Part shown: positions 8,128 to 16,032 of the stretch, one piece after another
How positions within the stretch are numbered: position 1 is the first letter of the stretch
Layout: every line of letters starts with the position of its first letter
Notes under the pieces: model-generated
Told to the model about the DNA's origin: nothing
Databases searched by the model: none
The model's input: the letters and a program-made list of their open reading frames with translations, nothing else
Translations under genes and position numbers: made by a program
NCBI GenBank assembly: GCA_036736205.1
Contig: DAINMX010000085.1
Location: 1-22,733 of the forward strand
Length of the DNA stretch: 22,733 nt
Origin: XYA12-FULL-58-9 sp001798605
Lineage (GTDB): Bacteria > Myxococcota > XYA12-FULL-58-9
Direction: 5' to 3'

Positions 8128-8939
8128 TAGGCCTTCGCAACTTGTTTCATCGGTTTGGCGATTTTACCTTGGGGCCATTGTCTCTCTCGGTTCCGGACGG
8201 TGAGTATTGTGTGATTCTTGGCCCAAGCGGTGCAGGCAAGTCCCTGCTGTTACAAACCATCGCGGGCTTGGTGATGCCCAACGAGGGACAAATCACTGTG
8301 GGCGAGCGAGACGTGACGGCCACAGCGCCCGAGTTGCGGGGAATTGGCCTGGTGTTCCAGCAATCCGCTCTTTTTCCTCACATGAGTGTCGAGGAAAATG
8401 TCCTGTATGGGTTGCGGGCCAGGGGTGTGGAACAGGCAGAGCGGGCCCGACGACTCGCACAGGTTGTTGAGCGTACAGGCACGGGTGATCTCTTGACCAG
8501 GCCGGTCGCGACTCTCAGCGGTGGGGAGGCGCAAAAAGTGGCAATCGCCCGGGCCTTGGCGGTCTCTCCCGATGTCTTGCTCCTCGATGAGCCGCTCTCT
8601 CCCATTGACCACAACACACGTTTGTCGTTGCAGCGCGAGCTCGGACGGATTCACCGCGAGCTCTGTCTCACCACCGTGCACGTCACCCACAGTCGTGAGG
8701 AGGCGCGGGCTCTTGGCTCCTGTTGTGCCATCATGATGGGGGGCAAGATCATTCAAGCCGCACCGACAGAGGAGGTGTTTGAAAAGCCACGGTGCACATT
8801 TGTTGCGAGTTTTCTCGGTGTGGATGCGGTGAAGGTCAAGCACGCGCCGAAGTGTTCAGTGATTTGTGTGCGACAGCCCGGAGTCTGTGATGCGGCCTTG
8901 GAAATGGCAACGCCGCCGACCGGCAAGGGTAACTCCTGA
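8124..8939 (+). CDS. wtpC: ABC importer ATP-binding protein, WtpC/ModC type
   Basis: A 271-residue ATPase powering the importer formed with the two preceding products. All motifs are present: Walker A GPSGAGKS (33-40), Q-loop Gln79 in VFQQSALFPHMS, signature LSGGEAQ (131-137, Glu in place of the common Gln), Walker B LLLDEP (152-157), D-loop SPID ending at Asp162, and switch His189 in VTHSREEA. The region after about residue 235 is short and lacks the TOBE/MOP regulatory domain found in many ModC proteins, so oxyanion feedback through that domain is not expected. It contains several cysteines (CSVICVRQPGVC). The GTG start overlaps the permease stop by four bases, and its own stop overlaps the next ATG by one base (TGATG). 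Confidence 0.9.
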   Translation: MIGLRNLFHRFGDFTLGPLSLSVPDGEYCVILGPSGAGKSLLLQTIAGLVMPNEGQITVGERDVTATAPELRGIGLVFQQSALFPHMSVEENVLYGLRARGVEQAERARRLAQVVERTGTGDLLTRPVATLSGGEAQKVAIARALAVSPDVLLLDEPLSPIDHNTRLSLQRELGRIHRELCLTTVHVTHSREEARALGSCCAIMMGGKIIQAAPTEEVFEKPRCTFVASFLGVDAVKVKHAPKCSVICVRQPGVCDAALEMATPPTGKGNS

Positions 8940-10228
8940 TGGAGCCGCAACGACTTCCATTTGCTAAGGCATTTGATACGCCGTTCATCTCGCTGGATGA
9001 GACGAGCATCGAGATGGGGTCGATCCTTTTTCTCTTTTTGGCGGTCATCATTGCCACCACAGCCAAAAAGAGCAGACGGCAGTTGATCCGCCACTTGGTG
9101 CAGATAGTCTCCTTTGCCGTGTTCTTCTTTGTTGTTTATTCGTGTCTCGGTGTGTTTGGCATGATCCGCAACGGGCTCTATGGAATGAGCCTTATCGGCA
9201 CGGTCTACAGCGAGTCTTTCTATTGGATGGCGTTACCGGTGGTGGTCATCTCGGTGACGCTCTTGATGGGGCCGATCTTCTGCGGCTGGATCTGCCCGAC
9301 AGGGACGATTCAGGAAGTGATGACTTCCTTGCGGCGATTGCCCGGTGGATTTCGCGCCGCCTCGCGGCGGCAAGCCGTGGGGTCTGGGCTTGTTCTGGGT
9401 GTCTGTGCTGTTGGCATCGGTGTGCGGATGCTTGGCCCGGATCACATCGTTGGTTCGCTTTCGATGCGCCTGTTGTTCGCAGTCCTCCTCGCTGTGGCTG
9501 CCTTTGTCATACTCAGGGTTGCCAACGCAGCGCCGCGAGACGCGCCAACGCGTCGACGCATGCCCATTCAACTTCTGGCCTTGGGTATCGGGCTTGTCGG
9601 TTTTTTGATTCTGACAATCTGGATAAGCCTGGATCAACGCATGTTCATCGAGGATTCGAGTCTGCATTGGGCGGCCGTTTTGATTTTGCTCTGTTACCTC
9701 GTCGTCGTGGGGGTCATCGACGATCTGCCTACACGCAAGCTTCGTTTCCTGAGTGTGGTCGCCATTGTCATAACTGCGGTCTCGCACGTTGCGATCACCT
9801 CGCCTGTGCACTTCGCCTTCACCTCGCGCAATGATCCGGCGTCGGCCTTGAGCACGCTCATCATTGCGTTGGCGTCGCTGGTCGTGGCGCGGTCCTGGTG
9901 TCGCTATCTGTGTCCGTGGGGTTACCTCATGGGATTTCTCAATCGCTTCTCCCGCATCCGCTTGCAGAAGAATATGAATGTGTGCACTCAGTGTGACCTG
10001 TGTGTGAGCGTCTGTGATGTGGGGGCTATCGACAGGAGCGGGGTGCGTGTCGAGCATTGTCAGCTCTGCTACGCCTGCGTTGATCAATGTTCAAAGGACG
10101 CCTTCGAGGTCAGAGACCTGTGGCGCGCTAACCGCTGTGCAGCCCTAGGAGTAGCTCGGAGCGTTGCACCCAAGGAGCGAACTGTGGGTATTCGGAGCCG
10201 ATCTGCAAGACTCGACGCAGGTCATTGA
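8939..10228 (+). CDS. Membrane polyferredoxin, NapH/RdxA-like 4Fe-4S protein
   Basis: 429 residues with several membrane helices, two membrane-proximal cysteine motifs typical of the NapH/NosR/RdxA group (CGWICP at 115-120 and CRYLCP at 321-326), and two cytosolic-type 4Fe-4S ferredoxin motifs (C349, C352, C355, C359 and C374, C377, C380, C384). Such proteins pass electrons between quinol or cytoplasmic donors and periplasmic redox partners. It is the last gene of the W/Mo transporter cluster and overlaps it by one base, so its electrons may serve a pathway shared with the Tat-exported DUF362 protein; that link is inference. The last 33 residues after VRDLW resemble no known ferredoxin tail and lie antisense to the end of the next gene. 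Confidence 0.85.
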   Translation: MEPQRLPFAKAFDTPFISLDETSIEMGSILFLFLAVIIATTAKKSRRQLIRHLVQIVSFAVFFFVVYSCLGVFGMIRNGLYGMSLIGTVYSESFYWMALPVVVISVTLLMGPIFCGWICPTGTIQEVMTSLRRLPGGFRAASRRQAVGSGLVLGVCAVGIGVRMLGPDHIVGSLSMRLLFAVLLAVAAFVILRVANAAPRDAPTRRRMPIQLLALGIGLVGFLILTIWISLDQRMFIEDSSLHWAAVLILLCYLVVVGVIDDLPTRKLRFLSVVAIVITAVSHVAITSPVHFAFTSRNDPASALSTLIIALASLVVARSWCRYLCPWGYLMGFLNRFSRIRLQKNMNVCTQCDLCVSVCDVGAIDRSGVRVEHCQLCYACVDQCSKDAFEVRDLWRANRCAALGVARSVAPKERTVGIRSRSARLDAGH

Positions 10229-10610
10229 GGCCAGCGGGCACGTTGGTCGAGAGAATTTGCGACTCACCACGATAGACGTAGGAAACCACGTCAGCCTCGT
10301 CATTGGCGATGGCCATGTCGTAAGCTGCAATGGCCTCGGCGTAGTCCTTCATCTGCTGGTTCACGGCACCCAAGGCCCGCCAATAGTGCGCTGTGTATGG
10401 GGCATAGGCGGTCAGGCCAGTGAAGATGTCCTTGGCGGCATCGTACTTACCGTAGGTGAAAAAGTTGTAGCCGAGGGCATAGATGGTCTCCATTTCTTCA
10501 TCGCTGATCCCCTCAAGCTCTTGTAGGGTTATCAAGCCGTTCATGAAGCCATGGATCATGAACTCGAGGTACTGCGCCGCAGTGTTCTCGATCTCGATGT
10601 ACTGGCTCAT
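10128..10610 (-). CDS. LcrH/SycD-like TPR protein (type III secretion chaperone family)
   Basis: 160 residues starting MSQYIEIENTA. The body matches the LcrH/SycD layout: an ISDEEMETIYALGYNFFTYG lead-in, GKYDAAKDIFTGL, then YWRALGAVNQQMKDYAEAIA and further helices, i.e. about three TPR repeats over residues 40-140. In secretion systems these proteins hold translocator subunits before export. No other type III secretion gene is in the window, so it may be an orphan chaperone or a general TPR adaptor. The start is chosen because family similarity begins near it; the ribosome site before it is poor. A longer in-frame start at 10685 would run across the intergenic space. It converges with, and overlaps, the polyferredoxin gene by 101 bases. 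Confidence 0.65.
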   Translation of the reverse strand: MSQYIEIENTAAQYLEFMIHGFMNGLITLQELEGISDEEMETIYALGYNFFTYGKYDAAKDIFTGLTAYAPYTAHYWRALGAVNQQMKDYAEAIAAYDMAIANDEADVVSYVYRGESQILSTNVPAGLNDLRRVLQIGSEYPQFAPWVQRSELLLGLHSG

Positions 10611-10627
10611 GGGGCAACTATATGCGA

Positions 10628-10659
10628 GGCTGCAGTGGTTGCCAACGGGATGTGCAGCC
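10628..10659. promoter_or_regulatory. Inverted repeat in the divergent intergenic region (possible operator or 5'-UTR hairpin)
   Basis: Perfect seven-base arms GGCTGCA (10628-10634) and TGCAGCC (10653-10659) lie between the two divergently transcribed genes that start at 10610 (minus) and 10697 (plus). It could bind a regulator or fold in RNA; with seven-base arms, chance is not excluded. Confidence 0.3.
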
Positions 10660-10696
10660 GATGGCATTGTTGGGTGCGCCGGCAAGGGAGATACCG

Positions 10697-11878
10697 ATGC
10701 GGATCATGTGTGTTCTTGGGCTCACGATGTCTATGGCCTGCTCGCAGTCGATTACCGTTGACTGGAAGAGCGAACTTCCGGGACCGAGTGAATCAACCCC
10801 ACTGGTGACAGATGCCTTCATTGCTGTTGGACACGAGGTGGGCCTATCGGTACTCGAGAAGAACGGCGCAGAGCGCTGTGTGTTCAATAAGGGGCGAGAT
10901 GTGATCAGTGCCCCAAAAACCGACGGCAAACGAATCTTCTTCGGTTGCACCAATTATATGTTCTACGCCATCGACTCTGGATGCACTGAGGTGTGGAGCT
11001 TCCCCGCAGGAGACCGCATCAAGAGTGATCCACTCGTGGCCGATGGCAAAGTGTACTTGGCCAGCTATGATGGCCATCTCTACGCCCTCAAAGCCGACAC
11101 CGGTGAGGAGGTGTGGCGATTTCCTGTGGTGTCCGTTCCCATGGGCAGCGATCTTTTGGCTGTTCCGGTGCCAGAGCCAACCAAGTCGGCAAAACTGAGC
11201 AAGGCCCGTCGCCGCGCCAAACACAAAGCCACAGAGTTGTCGCCACCGCCGCCCGTGGCCAAACCCAAATCGCTTGTGGTCGGCGGTTTTTCCTATTCGT
11301 CGCCGATACTTGAGCAAGGGGTGATCTACATCGGCAATCTCGACCATAACCTTTACGCCATTGATGCGAACACTGGCGAGATGCGTGGGCGCTTTTCAAC
11401 GAATGGGCAGATTACCTCGACGCCGGTGGCAGACAACGGCATGCTGTATTTTGGCTCAAACGATGGCAGCGTTTACGCCATTGATCTCGAGACCAACACC
11501 CAACTGTGGTCTTTCTCTACCCAGGACTGGGTTAACTCCTCGGGCCGCGTGGGGGACGGGGCTCTGTACATTGGTAGTAATGATCGGCACATCTACGCCC
11601 TCGAAGCGATTTCTGGCAAGCTCAGGTGGAAATTTGAGACCACCGGCCCCGCCGTTGCCATTCCCGCTCTGTACAAGAACTTGGTTGTCGCCGCAGGAGC
11701 AAGTGGAGATGGGGCCATCTATGCGTTGCAACGAAATGACGGTGCGCTGTTCTGGAAATACGAAACTGGCGGATCGATCGAGTCGGATCCTGTGATCGTT
11801 GGTGACACGGTCTTTGTGTCGAGCGCCGACCGCAATGTCTACAAGCTGAAGATTGAGCGCACCACCGCCGATCGGTAA
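10697..11878 (+). CDS. PQQ-type beta-propeller lipoprotein (BamB-like fold)
   Basis: 393 residues from ATG 10697, with AAGGGAG at 10684-10690 six bases upstream. The leader ends in MSMAC (Cys15), a loose lipobox, so it is probably membrane-anchored. At least six PQQ-like blades are readable, e.g. VYLASYDGHLYALKADTGEE, IYIGNLDHNLYAIDANTGEM, LYFGSNDGSVYAIDLETN and LYIGSNDRHIYALEAISG. The fold serves as a protein-binding scaffold (as in BamB) or, with PQQ, as a dehydrogenase; the catalytic features of PQQ dehydrogenases are not evident. Between blades, at residues about 158-194, sits a basic, proline-rich insertion (KLSKARRRAKHK followed by PPPP). It is divergent from the TPR gene and convergent with the PilZ gene. 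Confidence 0.85.
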   Translation: MRIMCVLGLTMSMACSQSITVDWKSELPGPSESTPLVTDAFIAVGHEVGLSVLEKNGAERCVFNKGRDVISAPKTDGKRIFFGCTNYMFYAIDSGCTEVWSFPAGDRIKSDPLVADGKVYLASYDGHLYALKADTGEEVWRFPVVSVPMGSDLLAVPVPEPTKSAKLSKARRRAKHKATELSPPPPVAKPKSLVVGGFSYSSPILEQGVIYIGNLDHNLYAIDANTGEMRGRFSTNGQITSTPVADNGMLYFGSNDGSVYAIDLETNTQLWSFSTQDWVNSSGRVGDGALYIGSNDRHIYALEAISGKLRWKFETTGPAVAIPALYKNLVVAAGASGDGAIYALQRNDGALFWKYETGGSIESDPVIVGDTVFVSSADRNVYKLKIERTTADR

Positions 11879-11925
11879 GCAGTCCGAACATTATTCTCGG
11901 TTCCGTTGACGGTACGAATCCTTTG

Positions 11926-12285
11926 TCAGTGGGCGGTTATCAACTGGGTGAGAGCGCCGTTTTGTAGCTCGGCCTCAAACTCTATGCCAAAACCACGGCA
12001 GCCGTGTCGCGGGCTGTTTCCTTCCCATCTGACGACGCCACTTATTTCGACGCCGCCAAATTCCCTGGAGAATTTTACGGTTACGTGTTCGCCAACATCG
12101 ACCGCTTTTTGGCCCGAGGAATACCACCCATCGCATTCGAGTCCGTGTTCGGCCATGAGGAAGGCACCAAAGCTGCTCACATCTCTCACCCGTCCTAGCA
12201 AGAAGCTTTGTCCAACTTGACACTCAACCACACAATCGACGAGGTGCCGGGGACATCGACGCACAATCTGCTCTCTGTCTTTCAT
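11926..12285 (-). CDS. PilZ-domain protein (probable cyclic-di-GMP receptor)
   Basis: 119 residues. The two signature elements of the PilZ fold are present: R9-x3-R13 (RRCPR) and DVSSFG at residues 35-40 (D/N-x-S-x-x-G), followed by strand-rich sequence and GFGIEFE near the end. In the known family these residues bind c-di-GMP, and single-domain PilZ proteins act as adaptors for motility, surface or exopolysaccharide control. The start is fixed by GGAGG six bases upstream; a longer reading from 12333 has no such site. It ends 47 bases from the convergent PQQ-propeller gene, with no convincing terminator between them. Confidence 0.8.
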   Translation of the reverse strand: MKDREQIVRRCPRHLVDCVVECQVGQSFLLGRVRDVSSFGAFLMAEHGLECDGWYSSGQKAVDVGEHVTVKFSREFGGVEISGVVRWEGNSPRHGCRGFGIEFEAELQNGALTQLITAH

Positions 12286-12466
12286 CGGCAACCTCCATCC
12301 ACACCCAAATCGTTGCAAGTGCTGAGCCAGCAATCGACTGTGTGGATATGATTGAATTTGTTTATTATTTTTTTAGAATCATGCCGGGGTGGCAATGATT
12401 GCCCAAGAATCGGAGCAGTGCGTGCATTTCAGTGCACATTCCAGAGCCAATGCACCGACCGTTTGC

Positions 12467-13405
12467 TTAGAGGCGCACCCGTCGTTTGACTACGACCGTA
12501 CCAGTCAACAGGTCGTGCCAGGTGCGGTGTTGGCGGTCGACAATCGCCCACAGAAAGCCAGCGCCGAACAATGCCAGAGAGAAGACGCTGGCGATGGCTC
12601 GGGCGGTGATAATTGTCCAACCCAAACGATGGCCACAAGCTCGGACCAACACAGTCCCTGCCAGAGATCTGCCGATTGTTCTGCCCCGGCGAGCGGTGAG
12701 AATGTTGTGGATAGCGCTCACCACCAACACAACCACGACACCATGCCAAAGGACGTCAGGATGAGCATGTAGCCACTCGGCGATGAGATCGCCTACACCG
12801 ACCTTTGGGCGTTGCCACGGGACATTAAAGATGACGGTTTCTAGCCAGACACCCGCCACGCCTACAATCAGGGCCAGAGTCGTATCGACCAGCCCTGCCA
12901 TGATGATTTGAACCCAAGACGCCGGGTGCACAGGGATCTCGATCTGTGCCGGTTGGTCGTCTGGGGAGAGTCGGTTTGCGGCCTCGATCGCTTCGACGGC
13001 GTCCACCGAGGTGTCGAGGTGCAGAGCTGCTTCTGGCAGATTGCTGAAGGCTTCTTCGTTCCGCAGTGTCTCGGTGATGGCGTCACCGATTCTGTTCGCA
13101 GAACCATGCAACGGTGGAGGTCCGGGCGCGGGCGGTGGCGGCGGTACGGGCTCGACGGGCCGAATTTCGATGGGCAATGGAGCTGGCGCTACATCACGCA
13201 GGACTGGAGGGGCTGGCGCTGGGACCTTGCGGAGTGTGAGCGTGCCAGCGTCTGCTGATGGCCCTCCGCGCGCATTGTTTGTCGCAGGCTTTTTGGGGAG
13301 CAAAGGCCGTGGTGGCGCTTTGGGCAGAGGACGTTCGCAGCGACCACAGTAGGCGGAGATCTCGAAGTTGAGAAAATCGCAGTGAGGGCAAGCGATACGT
13401 TTCAT
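12467..13405 (-). CDS. Zinc-ribbon, proline-rich linker and RDD membrane domain protein
   Basis: 312 residues. An N-terminal zinc ribbon with C6xxC9 and C20xxC23 (CPHC...CGRC) is followed by a proline/alanine-rich linker (residues about 27-120) and a spacer region. The RDD membrane domain (residues about 165-312) has roughly three to four hydrophobic helices and the typical closing HRTWHDLLTGTVVVK. RDD proteins are poorly understood; some are linked to ion transport. The ATG overlaps the stop of rsmE (ATGA), so the two are translationally coupled. No TTTT-tailed hairpin follows the stop. Confidence 0.8.
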   Translation of the reverse strand: MKRIACPHCDFLNFEISAYCGRCERPLPKAPPRPLLPKKPATNNARGGPSADAGTLTLRKVPAPAPPVLRDVAPAPLPIEIRPVEPVPPPPPAPGPPPLHGSANRIGDAITETLRNEEAFSNLPEAALHLDTSVDAVEAIEAANRLSPDDQPAQIEIPVHPASWVQIIMAGLVDTTLALIVGVAGVWLETVIFNVPWQRPKVGVGDLIAEWLHAHPDVLWHGVVVVLVVSAIHNILTARRGRTIGRSLAGTVLVRACGHRLGWTIITARAIASVFSLALFGAGFLWAIVDRQHRTWHDLLTGTVVVKRRVRL

Positions 13406-14148
13406 GCAGTGTGTGCCCTTCCATGCGTCGCATTCATGATCATCGCTGCGCCAACCACCGCCGCGGTCTCCACCCGCAGGGTCAGCTCGTTCAAGCTCAC
13501 GCGGGCAAACCCGGCCCGTTCGGCCTCGCTGAGCTCCTCTGCGGTGAATCCCCCCTCCGGCCCGATGGCGAGGATTGCGGAAAATGGCGGTGCGGGGACC
13601 TCTATGTCCGTTCTTGCTCTCATGCCAGCGTCGCCGATCCATCGTCGGTCGGCAGCGAACGTGAACAGTTGCTCAAATGGTATAGGGCCCTCGATGGAGG
13701 GCAAGCTCGTTCTGCCCGATTGGCCAGCGGCGGCTCGTGCCAGACGCAGCCACCGGTCGGTGCGGGCATTGTGGCGTTCAAAGCTGCGTTCACACTCGAC
13801 CCAGACGATGCGCATCACACCGACCTCGGTCAATTTTTCCACGGCCCAGTCTGAGCGTTCGCCACGTGGTGGTGCCAGGGCAACCGTGAGATGGCATGGA
13901 GACACAGGGACAGCGCGGAGCTCGCCAACTTCGAGCTCGACCGTGCGTCGGGACAAGCGTATGACAGTTGCGCTTGCCTGGTTCTTCCCATCGAAAAGGT
14001 GAGCCTGTTGACCGACAGTGAGACGCAGGACACTGCACAAATAATGCGCCTGCTCACCAGAGAGCACGAGCAGTCCAGGCACGACCTCATCCACCGCCAA
14101 TCGCGGCGGTCGCTTGCTTTGATCGGATGACTCGTGGTTGCCTGCCAT
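13402..14148 (-). CDS. rsmE: 16S rRNA (uracil-1498-N3)-methyltransferase
   Basis: 248 residues, the normal length for RsmE, a SPOUT-class SAM-dependent enzyme that methylates U1498 of 16S rRNA. Family marks are present: RGERSDWAVEKLTEVGV, CERSF, AAAGQSGR, the SAM-site IGPEGGFTAEE and the closing ARVSLNELTLRVETAAV knot segment. It sits 27 bases after the OmpA-family gene and overlaps the RDD gene by four bases, an odd partnership for a ribosome-modifying enzyme. A GAGGAAA stretch lies upstream of the ATG at a rather long spacing. Confidence 0.93.
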   Translation of the reverse strand: MAGNHESSDQSKRPPRLAVDEVVPGLLVLSGEQAHYLCSVLRLTVGQQAHLFDGKNQASATVIRLSRRTVELEVGELRAVPVSPCHLTVALAPPRGERSDWAVEKLTEVGVMRIVWVECERSFERHNARTDRWLRLARAAAGQSGRTSLPSIEGPIPFEQLFTFAADRRWIGDAGMRARTDIEVPAPPFSAILAIGPEGGFTAEELSEAERAGFARVSLNELTLRVETAAVVGAAMIMNATHGRAHTA

Positions 14149-14175
14149 GTTGGGTTGTGTTTCCTCTTTTCCCTG

Positions 14176-15906
14176 TCAACGAGGCTGGGCGATGACGAAT
14201 TCGACGCGACGATTCTTGGTTCGACCTGCGGGCGTGGCGTTGGTGTCGATGGGTTTGGTTTCGCCAAAACCGACGGCCTGAACTTTCCCTTTGGGCACGC
14301 CTTTGCCAATGAGGTAACGTCGTACCGAGTCTGCACGGTCCTGACTTAGATAAAGATTATCCTCATCGTTGCCGAGACTGTCGGTGTGTCCTTCAACGCG
14401 GATCAACTTGACCTCGGGGTGTGCAAGAATCTGCAATGCCACCTGGTCCAACACCTGATTGGATTTTTGTTTGATGGTTGACTTGCCCGACTCGAAGAGA
14501 ATGGTCTCCTTAATTTCGATACGCGAGTCTTCTACGTATTCGGTGACGCCTTCGCCCTCATCGACGCAACCATCGTCGTCGTCGATGCCGTTGATGGTTT
14601 CCTTTTCGTCAGGGCAATCATCCTTTTCATTGGGCACGCCGTCGAAGTCGTGGTCAGAGTCAGGACAGCCGTCCTGGTCGTCGAAGTAGTCGAGATCCTC
14701 GGACTCGCTAGGACAGTCGTCATCAATATCGAGGACGCCATCACCATCCTGGTCATGAGCTCCTGCGTCGGGACAACCATCGTCATCATCGATTTGATTT
14801 TTGTCCTCGGGCTCCGTCGGGCACGCATCCTTGGTGTCGAGGATACCGTCGCCATCGTTGTCGAGGTCGGGGCAGCCATCGGTGTCATCATACTGGTCGT
14901 AGTCTTCGGGTTCGAAGGGACAGTCGTCAGCCACATCGGGGATGCCGTCATTGTCTGAGTCGGGTGGTAACGGTGCCCATGCGACACCGAAGATGAATCG
15001 GTAAGCGGACGTTCCCACCGCACGGGTCAAGCCCCCGCCGACACCCACGGTGAACACGTAGTCACTCAGGGCTCGAGTGCGTGCGCCAACGATGACCTCG
15101 AGCGAGCTCAGCCCATTGTCTGCGAAAGGAGCGGTCAAGGTGCTGGCGCCAACGAAGTCAAGGAGACCCACCACGGGCACCCCAAAGGGTTCGAAGTCCA
15201 CTTCGCCGCCGATCTGGTAGAGCCACTCGTCCTGCAGCTCGAGTTCGTCACCCACCTCGTCTTGATCTCCGACGATGTCGTTGCGGCGTATGTTGAAACC
15301 GATGGAGGCCATAAAGCGTGCAGGGAAGATTTTGTGAATCGGCAAGGTGGCAACTGCCCGTGGTCGGAAAGCGACACTGGGATCGCCCATGAGCCTATCG
15401 GAGGTGCCGGTGGGAAAACTGAGCTCGGGAAGAATCGCCAAGCCAAACCCCCATGAGCGTTCACGCAGGATGTTGATCCGAGGGGTTAGCCGCAGATCGC
15501 CGAATCCGGCACCAGCGAGCTCGAGGCCACCGAGGTCAGCGTTGTTGGGGCCACTTTGCATGAAGACAATCGGCAACGCCAAGGCAACGTCGACCCCGCT
15601 CATGACGCCAATTGCGGCCACGAGATCTAAGGTGAGCTGTTGGTCAATGACCGGCTCGTAGGTGTCGTCGGCATACCGCCATACCAAGGGATTGCTGGTG
15701 TAGGTCAGATACGCAGCCCCAGAGAGCTGCCATGGGTGCAGGGTCTCTGAGGTGTCTGTGCTCAACAGCCCGTCGGTGGTCATCGGCGGCCTGTATCGTA
15801 TGATGTCGGCACCAGCCGATGCGTGGGGCAGGTGAGCAAACAAGACGACGGCTGCGCATACGGCGGCCTGCAAGTTTAGTCGTAGCACGCCACCATCGTA
15901 GGCCAC
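14176..15906 (-). CDS. OmpA-family outer-membrane protein with TSP3 calcium-binding repeats
   Basis: 576 residues from GTG 15906. A signal peptide ends near PHASA/GAD. Residues about 35-310 form a beta-barrel-like domain; residues about 315-450 hold TSP3 repeats (DSDNDGIPD, DNDGDGILD, DQDGDGVLD and DHDFDGVPN, each followed by a DxCP-type segment) that should bind Ca2+; residues about 460-576 are an OmpA C-terminal peptidoglycan-binding domain (ILFESGKSTI, VEGHTDSLG, NLYLSQDRADSVRRYL, TKNRRVEFV). The architecture is typical of myxobacterial and other deltaproteobacterial envelope proteins that tether the outer membrane to peptidoglycan. An alternative GTG six codons later (LRLNLQ) gives a more usual n-region; neither start has a strong ribosome site. 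Confidence 0.9.
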   Translation of the reverse strand: MAYDGGVLRLNLQAAVCAAVVLFAHLPHASAGADIIRYRPPMTTDGLLSTDTSETLHPWQLSGAAYLTYTSNPLVWRYADDTYEPVIDQQLTLDLVAAIGVMSGVDVALALPIVFMQSGPNNADLGGLELAGAGFGDLRLTPRINILRERSWGFGLAILPELSFPTGTSDRLMGDPSVAFRPRAVATLPIHKIFPARFMASIGFNIRRNDIVGDQDEVGDELELQDEWLYQIGGEVDFEPFGVPVVGLLDFVGASTLTAPFADNGLSSLEVIVGARTRALSDYVFTVGVGGGLTRAVGTSAYRFIFGVAWAPLPPDSDNDGIPDVADDCPFEPEDYDQYDDTDGCPDLDNDGDGILDTKDACPTEPEDKNQIDDDDGCPDAGAHDQDGDGVLDIDDDCPSESEDLDYFDDQDGCPDSDHDFDGVPNEKDDCPDEKETINGIDDDDGCVDEGEGVTEYVEDSRIEIKETILFESGKSTIKQKSNQVLDQVALQILAHPEVKLIRVEGHTDSLGNDEDNLYLSQDRADSVRRYLIGKGVPKGKVQAVGFGETKPIDTNATPAGRTKNRRVEFVIAQPR

Positions 15907-15917
15907 AGTGACAAGTC

Positions 15918-15934
15918 TCGCCAGTTCCTGGCGA
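15918..15934. promoter_or_regulatory. Short perfect inverted repeat before the OmpA-family gene
   Basis: TCGCCAG and CTGGCGA flank a three-base centre, 12 bases upstream of the GTG start on the minus strand. It may be an RNA hairpin in the leader or an operator; short enough to be chance. Confidence 0.25.
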
Positions 15935-16005
15935 CCGCGATTGAGTCGCTCCTCGGCGTCCGACGCGAAGACGGCACTGCCGCCAAAGCGTTTATGCCTT
16001 GCTAC

Positions 16006-16029
16006 TTCAATTTATCATGATAAATTGAA
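16006..16029. promoter_or_regulatory. Perfect 24-bp AT-rich palindrome, probable operator of the ATPase gene
   Basis: The half-site TTCAATTTATCA is followed directly by its exact reverse complement, with the axis between 16017 and 16018. The palindrome ends three bases before ATG 16033, occupying the space where a ribosome site would be. It is AT-rich within GC-rich surroundings. A dimeric regulator site or an RNA hairpin masking the start are both plausible. Confidence 0.6.
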
Positions 16030-16032
16030 TCA

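Noticed and set aside
12377..12400. Inverted repeat beside a run of T residues as an intrinsic terminator.
   Set aside because: The T-run precedes the stem on the plus strand, and on the minus strand the stem is followed by A residues; neither strand has the stem-then-T order. It is also imperfect (one bulge).
12333..12466. AT-rich gap between the PilZ and RDD genes as a possible small gene or RNA.
   Set aside because: No open frame with a ribosome site and no stable structure was seen; it most likely holds the PilZ promoter on the minus strand, but no clear -35/-10 pair could be placed.
16006..16029. Palindrome as a transposon end, attachment site or terminator.
   Set aside because: No second copy or target-site duplication is visible in the window, no transposase or integrase is present, and there is no T-run. 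Position against the start codon fits an operator better.
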